From assembly GCF_001686985.1 (NCBI RefSeq), contig NZ_CP015318.1:1238001-1302000 (forward strand): a stretch of 64,000 nucleotides of DNA. Direction: 5' to 3'. This DNA is from Mesorhizobium amorphae CCNWGS0123. Lineage in GTDB: Bacteria > Pseudomonadota > Alphaproteobacteria > Rhizobiales > Rhizobiaceae. Position numbers and translations under genes: made by a program. How positions within the stretch are numbered: position 1 is the stretch's first letter; each line of letters opens with the position of its first letter. Below the pieces are notes generated by a model. That model was given only the letters and a program-made list of their open reading frames with translations. It ran no database searches and was not told the DNA's origin. Shown here in pieces: positions 38,201 to 46,354 of the stretch.

Positions 38201-39087
38201 CCGATCCGAAGCCGAAGCCCTGCGTCCTGCTGAAGGGCCAGATCCGCACTGAGGACGGACGCTGCATCTGCCCACGCGGAACCGAGCTTGAGAATGGTGC
38301 CTGCGTGAAGGTCACGCAGGGCTGCACCATCCCCGGTTCGGTCCCGACAGCGGACGGCAGCAGCTGCCGCTGCCCCGCTGGCACGCATCTCGACAGGAAT
38401 GCGAATGCCTGCGTGCGCGACAAGCAGAAGCCCGAGCAGTGCACCATTCGCGGCCAGGTCCATGACGCAGACGGCGATTGCGTCTGCCCGAGGGGGACCG
38501 AGGTGCGCAATGGCGCCTGCCGGCCGATCCGGCCGAAACCGGAGCAGTGCACCATTCGCGGCCAGGTCCACAACGCCAACGGCGATTGTGTCTGCCCGAA
38601 AGGAACTGAGGTGCGCAATGGTGCCTGTCGTCCGGTCCGGCCAAAGCCGGAGCAGTGCACGATCCGCGGCCAGGTCCACGACTCCAACGGCAATTGCGTC
38701 TGCCCGAAGGGTACGGAGATCCGCAATGGCGCCTGCCGGCAGAAGAAGCCTCAGCTGGAGCAGTGCACCATCCGCGGCCAGGTCCATAACAAGCGCGGCG
38801 AATGTGTCTGTCCGCGCGGCACCGAGGTCCGTGACGGCGCCTGCCGCAGGGTTCGGCAGGAATGCGCGCCGGGCTCGCAGCTGATCAACGGCCAATGCCA
38901 GCCGATCATCATCAGGCGCTGCCCGTCCGGGACGACTGGAAGATATCCGAACTGCGTGCCGATCCGCAGGCAGCCGGAGATCAACCCGAACCTGCTGCTC
39001 AATCCGAACATCCTCCAGCAGGTCCTGCCAAGGCGCGCGCCACAGGTGGACCAGCAGGATCCGGCCACCCTGAACTCCAAGCCGTAG
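35251..39087 (+). CDS. 1278-aa secreted protein with four DUF11-like domains and a cysteine-rich repeat tail
   Basis: Large predicted surface or secreted protein of unknown function. Signal region MKPLSLARRGARWLMAAGIA starts at residue 22; ATG 35251 has the better ribosome-binding site (GGAGGGA), ATG 35314 is the alternative. After an N-terminal domain comes a module (about 266-368) sharing the GVCFY/GLCC-type cysteine pair with the upstream protein, then four Ig-like DUF11 domains starting near DLKVEKRADVS, DLILKKRARIP, ALRITKVCNG and TIRVEKTGDSE. The tail (about 950-1240) holds seven or more four-cysteine modules, the last four nearly identical. No cell-wall or membrane anchor seen at the C-terminus. 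Confidence 0.82.
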   Translation: MMNLALSPLATSKQSTVMETIMKPLSLARRGARWLMAAGIAVAMLTPVQGFAQDAVLISPELRLDLDNSRVVNPRPDRIVPFFTKKGTQRGCDYVVYSLSFGLRGDPQGFADQSFVARLKKIRVDFKDQLPHGLEIVNVNVSGDGTDSSGGPLPGATISTSADPNDTATVSDFRISATDLDGAGAPNERVINFRITAKIDHAAFPAPTIVDNQGVITVTAGPGTAKIIPSQDPSRPDDGDFLTGEKTSIRIDLTKCDRPPPPPGKECFKVERGKVDCVPGGGAFIYHMPVGPEMGGKWVQLSTTTPGITIIPDTQLVPAGGGVLNWKIVGASPGDVIHLIVTGIETYAGPEEGWGLCCSQTIEIVIPRDLRCPPDKEPDLKVEKRADVSRCTMAGGCDFTIRVTNVGGAPYHGKIVLDEVTLPAGSTLDSGPNPPWVCVPGATPMTCTHPVTTLNPGASVDLKLGFKPAGGWQGGALRNCATYNYGASGKPLFGSQQNDRGCASIPICRRGDRDPECRPPVEKKVDLILKKRARIPVCTPDGICYFVIDIINNGSVPYNGPLTVIDNYPGGAPASSTFGPSPPWTCGPNGPGQFRCDNAGIVLMPGASTPIVVKAVMPAGYQSDTVENCAALKPIPGEVDLTNNKACAKERFRHPNGGKPALRITKVCNGSLAGAAVISCRITVISLGTAAPTGPVRVNDAATLVAGGAPVQIQAVTPDGAEWACGPVPANALSCQIPGAVMTPGTSRHFDVTVSANGEFENCARGSYGPAPGDDIVYPIGQACAKGGGVSTIRVEKTGDSECQPGRPCTFEITLTNDGTTPFSGPVRIGDAIGVEGLGRLEGVAITSIEPPFGCSPEPATLPLSCIANLTLGAGESHVHTVTVVIPDDGRLANLQGTVNGQNCVGVLSPDTRVQGGGDVLTGNQANIQGDRGKAYACHPFTIKNEVEKECSQGFVMNDAGRCVCPPGTTFRNGQCSPGGGGITDPKPKPCVLLKGQIRTEDGRCICPRGTELENGACVKVTQGCTIPGSVPTADGSSCRCPAGTHLDRNANACVRDKQKPEQCTIRGQVHDADGDCVCPRGTEVRNGACRPIRPKPEQCTIRGQVHNANGDCVCPKGTEVRNGACRPVRPKPEQCTIRGQVHDSNGNCVCPKGTEIRNGACRQKKPQLEQCTIRGQVHNKRGECVCPRGTEVRDGACRRVRQECAPGSQLINGQCQPIIIRRCPSGTTGRYPNCVPIRRQPEINPNLLLNPNILQQVLPRRAPQVDQQDPATLNSKP
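38428..38859 (+). repeat. four tandem 108-base coding repeats (36-aa four-cysteine modules)
   Basis: Units start at 38428, 38536, 38644 and 38752. Each encodes EQCTIRGQVH...G.CVCP.GTE.R.GACR with cysteines at fixed spacing; the units are highly similar at DNA level. Two or three more divergent units precede them (from about 38100). Resembles EGF/TIL-like small disulphide modules. Confidence 0.9.
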
Positions 39088-39109
39088 TCCTGGTACCAAA
39101 AGACCAAAC

Positions 39110-39136
39110 CCCGCCGGAGCAATCCGGCGGGTTTTT
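39110..39136 (+). terminator. rho-independent terminator
   Basis: Nine-bp stem CCCGCCGGA/TCCGGCGGG with loop GCAA followed by five Ts, 22 bases after the 1278-aa protein gene. It separates the two-gene operon from the next secreted-protein gene. Confidence 0.85.
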
Positions 39137-39213
39137 CGTGGCTTGATCGATTGCGTGAACCTTGATGCGGCAAGCGGCGACCAACGCCTGAAGGAACACT
39201 TCAGGAGAGAGAT

Positions 39214-41166
39214 ATGTCTTCAGTCAGCTACGCCTTTCGCAATACGGTTGCGACCGTTGCCTTGCTCGCAGCCGGACTAGCCACCACCGCGGCCTTCGCC
39301 GAACAGGCCAACATCAAGTCGATGTCCTTCGACACGCAGAGCGTCAACACCACGCTCCATGTCGTTTCGAGCGACAAGCAGAAATGGGACACGCTGAAGA
39401 GCGGCACCGTCCAGTTCTGGGGCCACATGAAGATCAATACACGCTGGCCCGGTTACGTTCAGGATGTCGGCGTCGCACTCGGTGTCTGCGGACCCGGCCA
39501 ATGCGGCCCGTTTCCGCCGATCTGGAGCGACGCGCCGGTCAGCCGCGACTACGACCACCAGGAAAACTTCGCCTTTGACCCGTCCGAAATACCGCTGTCG
39601 TCCGATACCGGCATTGCTGTCGTGCCCTATGGCGACCAGATCATCGCCAAGTGCAACCAGCACCTGCAAGCCGACGGGCCGACGAAATCCTATACGTTCA
39701 ACCACACGTTTCACGCCAGCTTCACGGCGCTTACCGACAAGGCGCTCGACATGGACAATGCCGTCGCCGAAACCCAACCGGGCAGCTGGCCTTATCCACT
39801 CTTCAACTCGCATTACGCCGAGCACGGCACGTTCCAGGTCCAAATCGTCTGCGATCCGGTGATCAAGCCCGCGGTTCAGGACGTCGCTGCCGATTTCGGC
39901 AGGTTCGAGGTCGACAACGTCAAGCTGTTCTTGACCACCTACCAGTCCAATCAACCGGGCTCGACGCCCGGCACGGTCTGCCCCTCGCTGAAGGTTACCA
40001 GCCGGGCGCAGGCCAACCAGGCCGGGCCGGTCTCGATGCGCATCTGGCGACAGAAGGACGGCGGCCCGATCACTTCCGAGTTCAAGCAGGCGTGGGCGTC
40101 ATATGACGCGGCCAAGAACGGCTATTTCGCGACCTACCAGAAATGGGAGAATGTCGGCGCAACTGCCTACTTCCAGTACAAGACCGAAATCGTCGGCAAT
40201 GGTCCGTTCGAACCCTTCGACGGCTGGAAGGACATCACGGTGCATTGTACCGGCGCCGGCGGCGGCGGCTTCACCGATGCACCGCAGGCCGATCCCGACA
40301 ACCCGCCGGCAAAGGCCGATTGGCAAGGCGACGTGACCGTTTCCGATAGTGCCGGAGGAAAGAAGCTGTGCCCACGCAAGGGCCAGGTCGCATTCGAAGT
40401 GAGCCGCGACGAGCCCGGCGCGTTCCACTACCGGATCAGCTGCTCGAACGGCGCCTTCTTCACCGGAACCAGGGTCGCCTTCAACGACGGCGGTGCGTTC
40501 AAGGCGAGCGCTTTCCACGATCTCAGCATCGTCAGAACCCGCGCGATCCAGTGCACGCTGCAGGAGATCAAGCAGAATGGCACCATCGCCACCGTCGATA
40601 CGGACAAGGAGGATTTCACCTGCATAAAGCGCACCTTCGAACCGGAAGCCGACGATCTCGTCTCCAGCACGCGTCCGGACTTCGGCAAGCCCAGGCAGCC
40701 TCCGGTGGTGGTCGATCCAGGCCGCAAATGCCTGCCCGGCCAGAGGCAGGTGGGTAGCAAATGCATCGACAGGCCGCTCGTTGCCGCGTGCAAAAGCACC
40801 GAGAAGCTCGTCAACGGCAGGTGCATCGGCGTCAGCATCCACTGCCTGCCGGGCTATCGTCAGGTCGGCTTGAAATGCGTGAAGAACCCGGTGATCGCCG
40901 ACAAATGCAGGCGCGACGAACTGCGCATCAACGGCAAATGCGTGCGCAAGCCTCCCGTCATCATCGACTGCAAGCGCGGCTACCATCTGGTCGGCAAGGC
41001 GTGCGTGAAAGATGCGATCATCACCACTGGCTGCCGGGCAACCGAAAAGCTTGTGCGTGGACATTGCGTGCCCAAGCCGGGCGTGACGGACTTGCAGAAG
41101 TTGAAGCAAGGCAGGGCCAAGTTTCTTCTGCCGGGGCAGGCCAAGCTGCGGCGGCAGGCGAACTGA
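39214..41166 (+). CDS. secreted protein with C-terminal C-x9-C repeats, function unknown
   Basis: 650-aa exported protein. Signal peptide with VATVALLAAGLATTAAFA; CAGGAGAGAG precedes ATG 39214. The body (about 30-500) is beta-rich with paired cysteines and no recognised motif. The tail (about 512-625) has six units of about 20 residues, each a cysteine, nine residues and a second cysteine: CLPGQRQVGSKC, CKSTEKLVNGRC, CLPGYRQVGLKC, CRRDELRINGKC, CKRGYHLVGKAC, CRATEKLVRGHC. The style matches the tail of the upstream protein though units are shorter, so the three genes probably serve one envelope function. Own promoter likely, since a terminator precedes it. Confidence 0.8.
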   Translation: MSSVSYAFRNTVATVALLAAGLATTAAFAEQANIKSMSFDTQSVNTTLHVVSSDKQKWDTLKSGTVQFWGHMKINTRWPGYVQDVGVALGVCGPGQCGPFPPIWSDAPVSRDYDHQENFAFDPSEIPLSSDTGIAVVPYGDQIIAKCNQHLQADGPTKSYTFNHTFHASFTALTDKALDMDNAVAETQPGSWPYPLFNSHYAEHGTFQVQIVCDPVIKPAVQDVAADFGRFEVDNVKLFLTTYQSNQPGSTPGTVCPSLKVTSRAQANQAGPVSMRIWRQKDGGPITSEFKQAWASYDAAKNGYFATYQKWENVGATAYFQYKTEIVGNGPFEPFDGWKDITVHCTGAGGGGFTDAPQADPDNPPAKADWQGDVTVSDSAGGKKLCPRKGQVAFEVSRDEPGAFHYRISCSNGAFFTGTRVAFNDGGAFKASAFHDLSIVRTRAIQCTLQEIKQNGTIATVDTDKEDFTCIKRTFEPEADDLVSSTRPDFGKPRQPPVVVDPGRKCLPGQRQVGSKCIDRPLVAACKSTEKLVNGRCIGVSIHCLPGYRQVGLKCVKNPVIADKCRRDELRINGKCVRKPPVIIDCKRGYHLVGKACVKDAIITTGCRATEKLVRGHCVPKPGVTDLQKLKQGRAKFLLPGQAKLRRQAN

Positions 41167-41182
41167 AATCCTGACGCACAGG

Positions 41183-41216
41183 AAGGAGAGAGGCGGCTGA
41201 GGCTGCCTCTCTCCTT
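41183..41216 (+). terminator. terminator-like hairpin
   Basis: Perfect 12-bp stem AAGGAGAGAGGC/GCCTCTCTCCTT with a ten-base loop, 17 bases after the stop of the third secreted-protein gene. The U run is short (TTGTGT). Confidence 0.65.
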
Positions 41217-41270
41217 GTGTGGAGAACGCACCGGCGCCGGATTTCTGTCGACAAGCAGCGTCGGGACCAT

Positions 41271-41377
41271 TAGAGCGACGTGCGTCCATTTGGACGCACA
41301 AAGTACGCTCTAACACTTTTGAATCTACGCATCGTGCTTTCCGAAAATCGGTTCCGATTTTCGGGCCGATGCGTTAG
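41271..41377. repeat. rhizobial intergenic palindromic repeat
   Basis: Composite of two modules: TAGAGCG...CGCTCTA (41271-41312) enclosing the hairpin GTGCGTCC-ATTT-GGACGCAC, then GCATCGTGCTTTCC with the palindrome CCGAAAATCGGTTCCGATTT (41341-41364 region) and GGGCCGATGCG. Same family style as the elements near 4.8 and 29.0 kb. It fills most of the space upstream of rpe. Confidence 0.7.
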
Positions 41378-41410
41378 GGCGGAAGCGGGTTCCAAGAACG
41401 GGAAGCGGAC

Positions 41411-42088
41411 ATGGCTCAAAAGACCCTGATCGCGCCATCGGTGCTGGCGTCGGATTTCTCGAAGCTCGGCGACGAGGTCGAGGCCGTCGCGGCGGCTGGC
41501 GCCGACTGGATCCATCTCGACGTGATGGACGGCCATTTCGTGCCGAACATCACCTTCGGCCCGCCGGTGGTCAAGGCGATCCGCAACCGCACCAAGGCCT
41601 TTTTCGACTGCCATCTGATGATCGCTCCGGCCGACCCCTATCTGGCCGCCTTCGCCGAGGCCGGCTGCGACGGCATAACGGTGCATGCCGAGGCCGGCCC
41701 ACATCTCGATCGCTCGCTGCAGACCATCAGGAACCTCGGCAAGAAGGCCGGCGTGTCGCTCAATCCGGCGACGCCGGAAAGCGCAATCGAATATGTGCTC
41801 GACCGGCTCGACCTGATCCTGATCATGACCGTCAATCCGGGTTTTGGCGGCCAGGCCTTCATTCCGGCCGTTGTCGACAAGGTGAAGCGGGTCAAGGCGA
41901 TGATCGGCAAGCGGCCGATCCGGATCGAGATCGACGGCGGCGTCTCGCCGGAGACGGCGCCCCTGGTCACCGCTGCCGGCGCCGACGTTCTGGTCGCGGG
42001 CGCGGCAATCTTCAAGGGCGGCAGCGTCGAAGCCTATCGGGCAAACATCGAGGCGATCAGGACGGCAGCGGACCGCGCCGCCATCTGA
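41411..42088 (+). CDS. rpe: ribulose-phosphate 3-epimerase
   Basis: 225-aa TIM-barrel enzyme interconverting ribulose 5-phosphate and xylulose 5-phosphate. Metal and catalytic segments are intact: [39 protein letters not shown] and [20 protein letters not shown] lies upstream of the ATG. Stands alone behind a repeat element. It links the pentose phosphate pathway to xylose use encoded at 20-23 kb. Confidence 0.95.
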   Translation: MAQKTLIAPSVLASDFSKLGDEVEAVAAAGADWIHLDVMDGHFVPNITFGPPVVKAIRNRTKAFFDCHLMIAPADPYLAAFAEAGCDGITVHAEAGPHLDRSLQTIRNLGKKAGVSLNPATPESAIEYVLDRLDLILIMTVNPGFGGQAFIPAVVDKVKRVKAMIGKRPIRIEIDGGVSPETAPLVTAAGADVLVAGAAIFKGGSVEAYRANIEAIRTAADRAAI

Positions 42089-42429
42089 AATCGATTGCAG
42101 CAAGATTCGACAGCTTCAGCCGACCCTGACGATGAAACCCGAAATGCTAGGCTAGGCACGGGCTTGGTCGCCAAACTTCCGATTGTAACGGCAAAGGAAA
42201 CGCGCCAAACGCCTCTTGTTCGGCGCGCGCGGGTTTCTTCGGGACAAAGAGATTTTCCTGACAATAGTTACATTGGCGGATGGGGTACTACCATCTCTCC
42301 TCTTTAAGTCGAATACCGCCATCTTCTGCTTGAGCGTCGAAAGCAGGGCGCGGTATAGTACGCGTACGGGATCAATGCTGCTTTGACACAAGAATCCACA
42401 ACGGGCCCAAGCAGGCAACAGGAGCTATA
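42089..42429. other. intergenic region with hairpin and operator-like palindrome
   Basis: 341 bases between rpe and the GntR gene. A hairpin CGCGCC...GGCGCG (42201-42227) followed by a T-rich stretch may end rpe transcription. Nearer the regulator, GTACGCGTAC (42358-42367), preceded by GGTATA, is a 10-bp palindrome placed 63 bases before the GntR start and may be its operator. No gene seen. Confidence 0.5.
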
Positions 42430-43176
42430 TTGACATACGGAACCGCCGATCTGGGCGATGAAGGGGCCGGACCCAAAAGCACCCTCGCCAGCACGGTCTA
42501 TCATCAGCTACGCGACGATCTTCTGCGCGGCGTGCTCGAAACCGAAAGCAAGCTTCGGGTCGAGTGGGTGGTTTCGCGGTATGGCGCCGGGGCTTCGCCC
42601 GTGCGCGAAGCTCTCAACCGTCTCGCCTCGGAAGGTCTGCTTGGCCGCCACGACCAGCGCGGCTTCTTCCTCATGCCTGTCAGCGCCGAGGAACTGGAGG
42701 AGTTGACCCGCACGCGCTGCTGGCTGGAAGAGCGGGCGCTGCGCGAATCGATCGCCCACCGTACGGCGGAATGGGAAGAGCAGCTCGTGCTGGCGCTGCA
42801 TCGCCTGGCGCGCGCCCCGCGCCGCCTGCCGGACGAGCCCTCGTCGAACAATCCAGACTGGGAAAGGCTGCATCGCTCCTTCCATCGAGCGCTGATTGCA
42901 GCCTGCCGGTCGCACTGGCTGGTCGGGTTCTGCGACCAGCTTTCCGATCAGGCCTCCCGCTACCGGCTGATGTCGCAGGTCAGCCCGGCAATCGAACGCG
43001 ACGATCTCGGCGAGCATCGCCTGATCGCCGAGCGCACGCTGGATGGCGACGCCGACGGCGCGGTCGAAGCCTTGCTCAGCCACTACCGCCTGACGGCGGC
43101 CATGTGCATGGAGCGCTTCGCCCAGGACGAACAGGTCAGGGCGGGCGCCGGCAAGGCATCGCGCGGCCGTAAATAG
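42430..43176 (+). CDS. GntR family regulator, FadR/FCD subgroup (MatR-like)
   Basis: 248-aa repressor-type regulator. Winged helix in residues 18-85 (LRDDLLRGVLETESKLRVEW; GASPVREALNRLASEGLL), then an all-helical FCD ligand domain with metal-type residues in DWERLHRSFHRALIAACRSH and GEHRLIAERTLDGD. The start is TTG at 42430 with GGAGC five bases before it; no ATG lies early enough to keep the DNA-binding helix. Encoded 63 bases upstream of matB in the same direction, as MatR-type regulators are near mat genes in Rhizobium, so malonate is the likely effector. Confidence 0.82.
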   Translation: MTYGTADLGDEGAGPKSTLASTVYHQLRDDLLRGVLETESKLRVEWVVSRYGAGASPVREALNRLASEGLLGRHDQRGFFLMPVSAEELEELTRTRCWLEERALRESIAHRTAEWEEQLVLALHRLARAPRRLPDEPSSNNPDWERLHRSFHRALIAACRSHWLVGFCDQLSDQASRYRLMSQVSPAIERDDLGEHRLIAERTLDGDADGAVEALLSHYRLTAAMCMERFAQDEQVRAGAGKASRGRK

Positions 43177-43239
43177 CTTCTCGTCCCGCGCCAAAAATCT
43201 GATACTTGCGCTGCTGCAGACGCCATATCAGGGAAAACC

Positions 43240-44766
43240 ATGAGCAATCACCTGTTCGACGCTTTCCGCGCCCGCATGCCCGCGCCCGGGCGGCGGCTGA
43301 TGGCGACGGATGACGGGCGCTCCATCACCTATGGCGATATGCTGGCCCAGTCGGCGCAGCTGGCGCATGCGCTGGTCCAATTCGGCGTCAGGCCGGGCGA
43401 CCGCGTCGCCGTCCAGGTTGAGAAGAGCCCGGAGGCCATTTTTCTCTACCTTGCCTGCCTGCGCGCCGGTGCCGCTTTCCTGCCGCTCAACACCGCCTAT
43501 ACGCTGGCGGAACTCGGCTACTTCTTCGGCGATGCCGAACCGCGGCTGGTCGTCTGCGATCCCGCGAAGGCAGCCGATATCGGACCGCTGGCTGAGAGAT
43601 CGGGCGCTGCCGTAGCCACGCTTGGCAGCAAGGGCGAAGGTTCACTGACCGAGAGTGCTTCACACCAGCCAAAGGAATTCCACGATGTTGCGCGCGAGCC
43701 CGACGATCTGGCGGCTATTCTCTACACGTCAGGCACGACCGGCCGCTCGAAGGGCGCCATGCTCAGCCACGATAACCTTGCTTCGAACGCGCTTGTGCTG
43801 GTCGAGCATTGGCGTTTCAGCACCGACGACGTGCTGATCCATGCGCTGCCGATCTTCCACACGCACGGCGTGTTCGTCGCCACCAACGTCATCCTGATGG
43901 CCGGCGCCTCGATGCTGTTCGAGCAGAAATTCGACGCAGGCCGCATCGTCGCGCTGCTGCCCGGCGCCACGGCGCTGATGGGCGTGCCGACCTTCTACGT
44001 CAGGCTTTTGCAGCAGGCGGGCCTGAACGGCCAGGCAGCGAAAAACATCCGCCTGTTCATATCCGGCTCGGCGCCGCTTCTGGCCGAGACGCATGCGGCG
44101 TGGCGCGAGCGCACCGGCCACGCCATCCTCGAGCGCTACGGCATGACCGAGACCAACATGAACACGTCGAACCCCTATGATGGCGAGCGCCGCGCCGGCA
44201 CGGTCGGCTTTCCCTTGCCGGGCGTTTCCCTGCGTATCGCCGACCCTGACAGTGGCCGCCCGCTTGCCCAGGGCGAGGTTGGCATGATCGAGGTCAAGGG
44301 TCCGAATGTCTTTGCCGGCTACTGGCGCATGCCGGAGAAGACCAAAGCCGAATTCCGCGACGACGGCTTCTTCATCACCGGCGATCTCGGCCTGATCGAC
44401 GCCGACGGTTACGTGCATATCGTCGGGCGTGGCAAGGACCTGATCATTTCCGGCGGCTACAACATCTATCCGAAGGAGATCGAGAGCGAGATCGACGCCC
44501 TTGCCGCGGTCAGCGAAAGCGCCGTGATCGGCATTGCCCATCCGGATTTCGGCGAGGGCGTCACGGCGGTCGTGGTTCGCAAACCGGGCTCCACCGTCGG
44601 CGCGGCCGATATCATTGGAGCTATTGCCGGGCGGCTCGCCAAATACAAACACCCCAAGCAGGTGATCTTCGTCGACGAATTGCCGCGCAACACCATGGGC
44701 AAGGTGCAGAAGAATCTTTTGCGCGAAACCTACAAGGATCTTTTCGCGACGAATGCCGGCTCATGA
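43240..44766 (+). CDS. matB: malonyl-CoA synthetase
   Basis: 508-aa adenylate-forming enzyme converting malonate, ATP and CoA to malonyl-CoA. Phosphate-binding loop ILYTSGTTGRSKGAML, ERYGMTETNMNTSNPYDGER and the hinge GRGKDLIISGGYNIYPKEIE are all present, and NTSNPYDGERR is characteristic of MatB rather than general acyl-CoA ligases. C-terminal lysine in NTMGKVQKNLLR is conserved. The usual partners malonyl-CoA decarboxylase (matA) and the carrier (matC) are not adjacent or elsewhere in the window. Confidence 0.9.
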   Translation: MSNHLFDAFRARMPAPGRRLMATDDGRSITYGDMLAQSAQLAHALVQFGVRPGDRVAVQVEKSPEAIFLYLACLRAGAAFLPLNTAYTLAELGYFFGDAEPRLVVCDPAKAADIGPLAERSGAAVATLGSKGEGSLTESASHQPKEFHDVAREPDDLAAILYTSGTTGRSKGAMLSHDNLASNALVLVEHWRFSTDDVLIHALPIFHTHGVFVATNVILMAGASMLFEQKFDAGRIVALLPGATALMGVPTFYVRLLQQAGLNGQAAKNIRLFISGSAPLLAETHAAWRERTGHAILERYGMTETNMNTSNPYDGERRAGTVGFPLPGVSLRIADPDSGRPLAQGEVGMIEVKGPNVFAGYWRMPEKTKAEFRDDGFFITGDLGLIDADGYVHIVGRGKDLIISGGYNIYPKEIESEIDALAAVSESAVIGIAHPDFGEGVTAVVVRKPGSTVGAADIIGAIAGRLAKYKHPKQVIFVDELPRNTMGKVQKNLLRETYKDLFATNAGS

Positions 44767-44802
44767 GCTGAGCTTGCTCCGGACATCGCAGCCTGCGCGA
44801 GA

Positions 44803-45915
44803 TCAGTTCGGATACAACAGCCCGAAAACATGCTCGGCAATGGCGAGGCTCGCGGTCAGGCCGGGGCTCTCGATGCCGAACAAATTGACGATCCTGCCGG
44901 CGCCATGGTCAGCCGGGCCCTGGATCAGGAAATCGGCCGCCGGCTGGCCCGGGCCGGACAGTTTCGGCCTGACGCCGGCATAGGCCGGCAGCAGGGCGTC
45001 ATCCGCAAGGCCCGGCCAGTAACGTCTGATTTCACCGTAGAATGAATCGGCTCGGCTCGGATCGACCGTATAGTCGACATGGTCGATCCATTCGACATCG
45101 GGCCCAAAGCGCGCGCTGCCGCCGAGATCGAGCGTCAGATGGACGCCAAGCCCGCCATCGACCGGAACCGGATAGATCAGCCGCGAGAAGGGCGACCGGC
45201 CCGAAAGCGCAAAATAGTTGCCGCGCGCCAGCCAGCGACGAGGGATGAGGTCTTGCGGGAAACCCTCGATCCGTCCGGCCAAGGCTTGCGCGTCCAGACC
45301 TGCCGCGTTGACGAAGGCGCCGGCCTTCAATTCGAACGGTTCACCGCTGGCGTCGAGTGTGCGTATTTGCACCCCATCGACGCCAGTGACCGCCGCGGCA
45401 ACCGTGGTCAGGAAAGCGAAGGATGCGCCGGCGGCTTCAGCGTCGCCGCGCAGGGACAGCATCAGCGCGTGGCTGTCGACGATGCCGGTCGAGGGCGACA
45501 GCAACGCGCCGGCGCAGGTCAGATGAGGCTCGAGGCTTTCCGCCTCCTGGGGCGTCAGCAATTCGAGATCGGCAGCCCCGCTGCGTTGCGCATTGGCCCG
45601 GATCGTCTGCAGCCTGTCGAACTGCGCCGCTTCGACGGCAACGATCAGCTTGCCGGTGCGGGAATGGCCGATGCTGCGCTCGCGGCAATAGGCATAGAGC
45701 CTTTCGCGTCCTTCGACGCAGAGCCGGGCCTTCAGGCTTCCCGGCGCATAGTAGATGCCGGCATGGATGACTTCGGAATTGCGCGAACTGGTCCCGGTGC
45801 CGATGTCTGCCGCCTTCTCGACCACCAGCACCTCGCGGCCGGACAAGGCGAGCGCGCGGGCGACGCTGAGGCCGACGACACCCGCCCCGGCAACAACGCA
45901 ATCGAAATCATGCAT
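44803..45915 (-). CDS. lhgO: FAD-dependent oxidoreductase, L-2-hydroxyglutarate oxidase-like (LhgO)
   Basis: 370-aa DAO-family flavoprotein. The FAD-binding start [19 protein letters not shown] and the segment [20 protein letters not shown] match the LhgO / L2HGDH group, which oxidises L-2-hydroxyglutarate to 2-oxoglutarate; [12 protein letters not shown] near the end also fits. No signal peptide. It lies 27 bases downstream of the small gene at the end of the nag operon on the same strand and may be co-transcribed. Related enzymes act on other 2-hydroxy acids, so the substrate is moderately certain. Confidence 0.82.
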   Translation of the reverse strand: MHDFDCVVAGAGVVGLSVARALALSGREVLVVEKAADIGTGTSSRNSEVIHAGIYYAPGSLKARLCVEGRERLYAYCRERSIGHSRTGKLIVAVEAAQFDRLQTIRANAQRSGAADLELLTPQEAESLEPHLTCAGALLSPSTGIVDSHALMLSLRGDAEAAGASFAFLTTVAAAVTGVDGVQIRTLDASGEPFELKAGAFVNAAGLDAQALAGRIEGFPQDLIPRRWLARGNYFALSGRSPFSRLIYPVPVDGGLGVHLTLDLGGSARFGPDVEWIDHVDYTVDPSRADSFYGEIRRYWPGLADDALLPAYAGVRPKLSGPGQPAADFLIQGPADHGAGRIVNLFGIESPGLTASLAIAEHVFGLLYPN

Positions 45916-45942
45916 GAGCTCGCCCCCCGGGATCAGTCACTC

Positions 45943-46293
45943 TCAATGACCGGGTTCGAACCCAGCGCACGATGAGACGGACGCCACAAGCTTGTATGAC
46001 CTCATCAGGTCAAGCATTGTCTGGACGCGAACGGAAAGGTTGTCCGGCACCTCGATTCGGACATGCAAGATGTCTGTTCCCTGATCAATTCCGAACCAGG
46101 CAGCAATCGGATGGGAACCATCGAATAGGCACGATGCCCATCGCGGCGGCGATGCATCTGTGTCGCTTTCCTTGAGATCGTCTTCCAGAATCCTGCGCAA
46201 TCCGACGTCAAGGTCCTCGCCAGCCATGTGACTGATTTCGTCGATCAGTGGGTTCCAGTTGCTGACCCAGATCCAATTCTGCACCAAAGCCAT
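45943..46293 (-). CDS. hypothetical protein, 116 aa
   Basis: No family recognised. The sequence is protein-like throughout: WIWVSNWNPLIDEISHMAGE, an acidic middle, then beta-rich HVRIEVPDNLSVRVQTMLDL and a short tail. No signal peptide or membrane helix. ATG 46293 is chosen for AGGTGGAG upstream; ATG 46323 is possible. Same strand as nagA and 61 bases after its stop, so it may be transcribed with the nag genes. Confidence 0.6.
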   Translation of the reverse strand: MALVQNWIWVSNWNPLIDEISHMAGEDLDVGLRRILEDDLKESDTDASPPRWASCLFDGSHPIAAWFGIDQGTDILHVRIEVPDNLSVRVQTMLDLMRSYKLVASVSSCAGFEPGH

Positions 46294-46354
46294 CTGCCGG
46301 GCTCCACCTGGAACAAAAGCCATTGGCAGCAACCAACCGCTCGAGCTTTTGACC

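Noticed and set aside
38428..38859. CRISPR-like array
   Set aside because: The 108-base units have no spacers, keep a reading frame and encode conserved cysteine modules.
37720..39099. Long minus-strand frame of 459 codons opposite the cysteine-repeat tail
   Set aside because: Its repeats are simply the complement of the 108-base coding repeats; the plus-strand frame has the signal peptide, cysteine spacing and ribosome-binding site.
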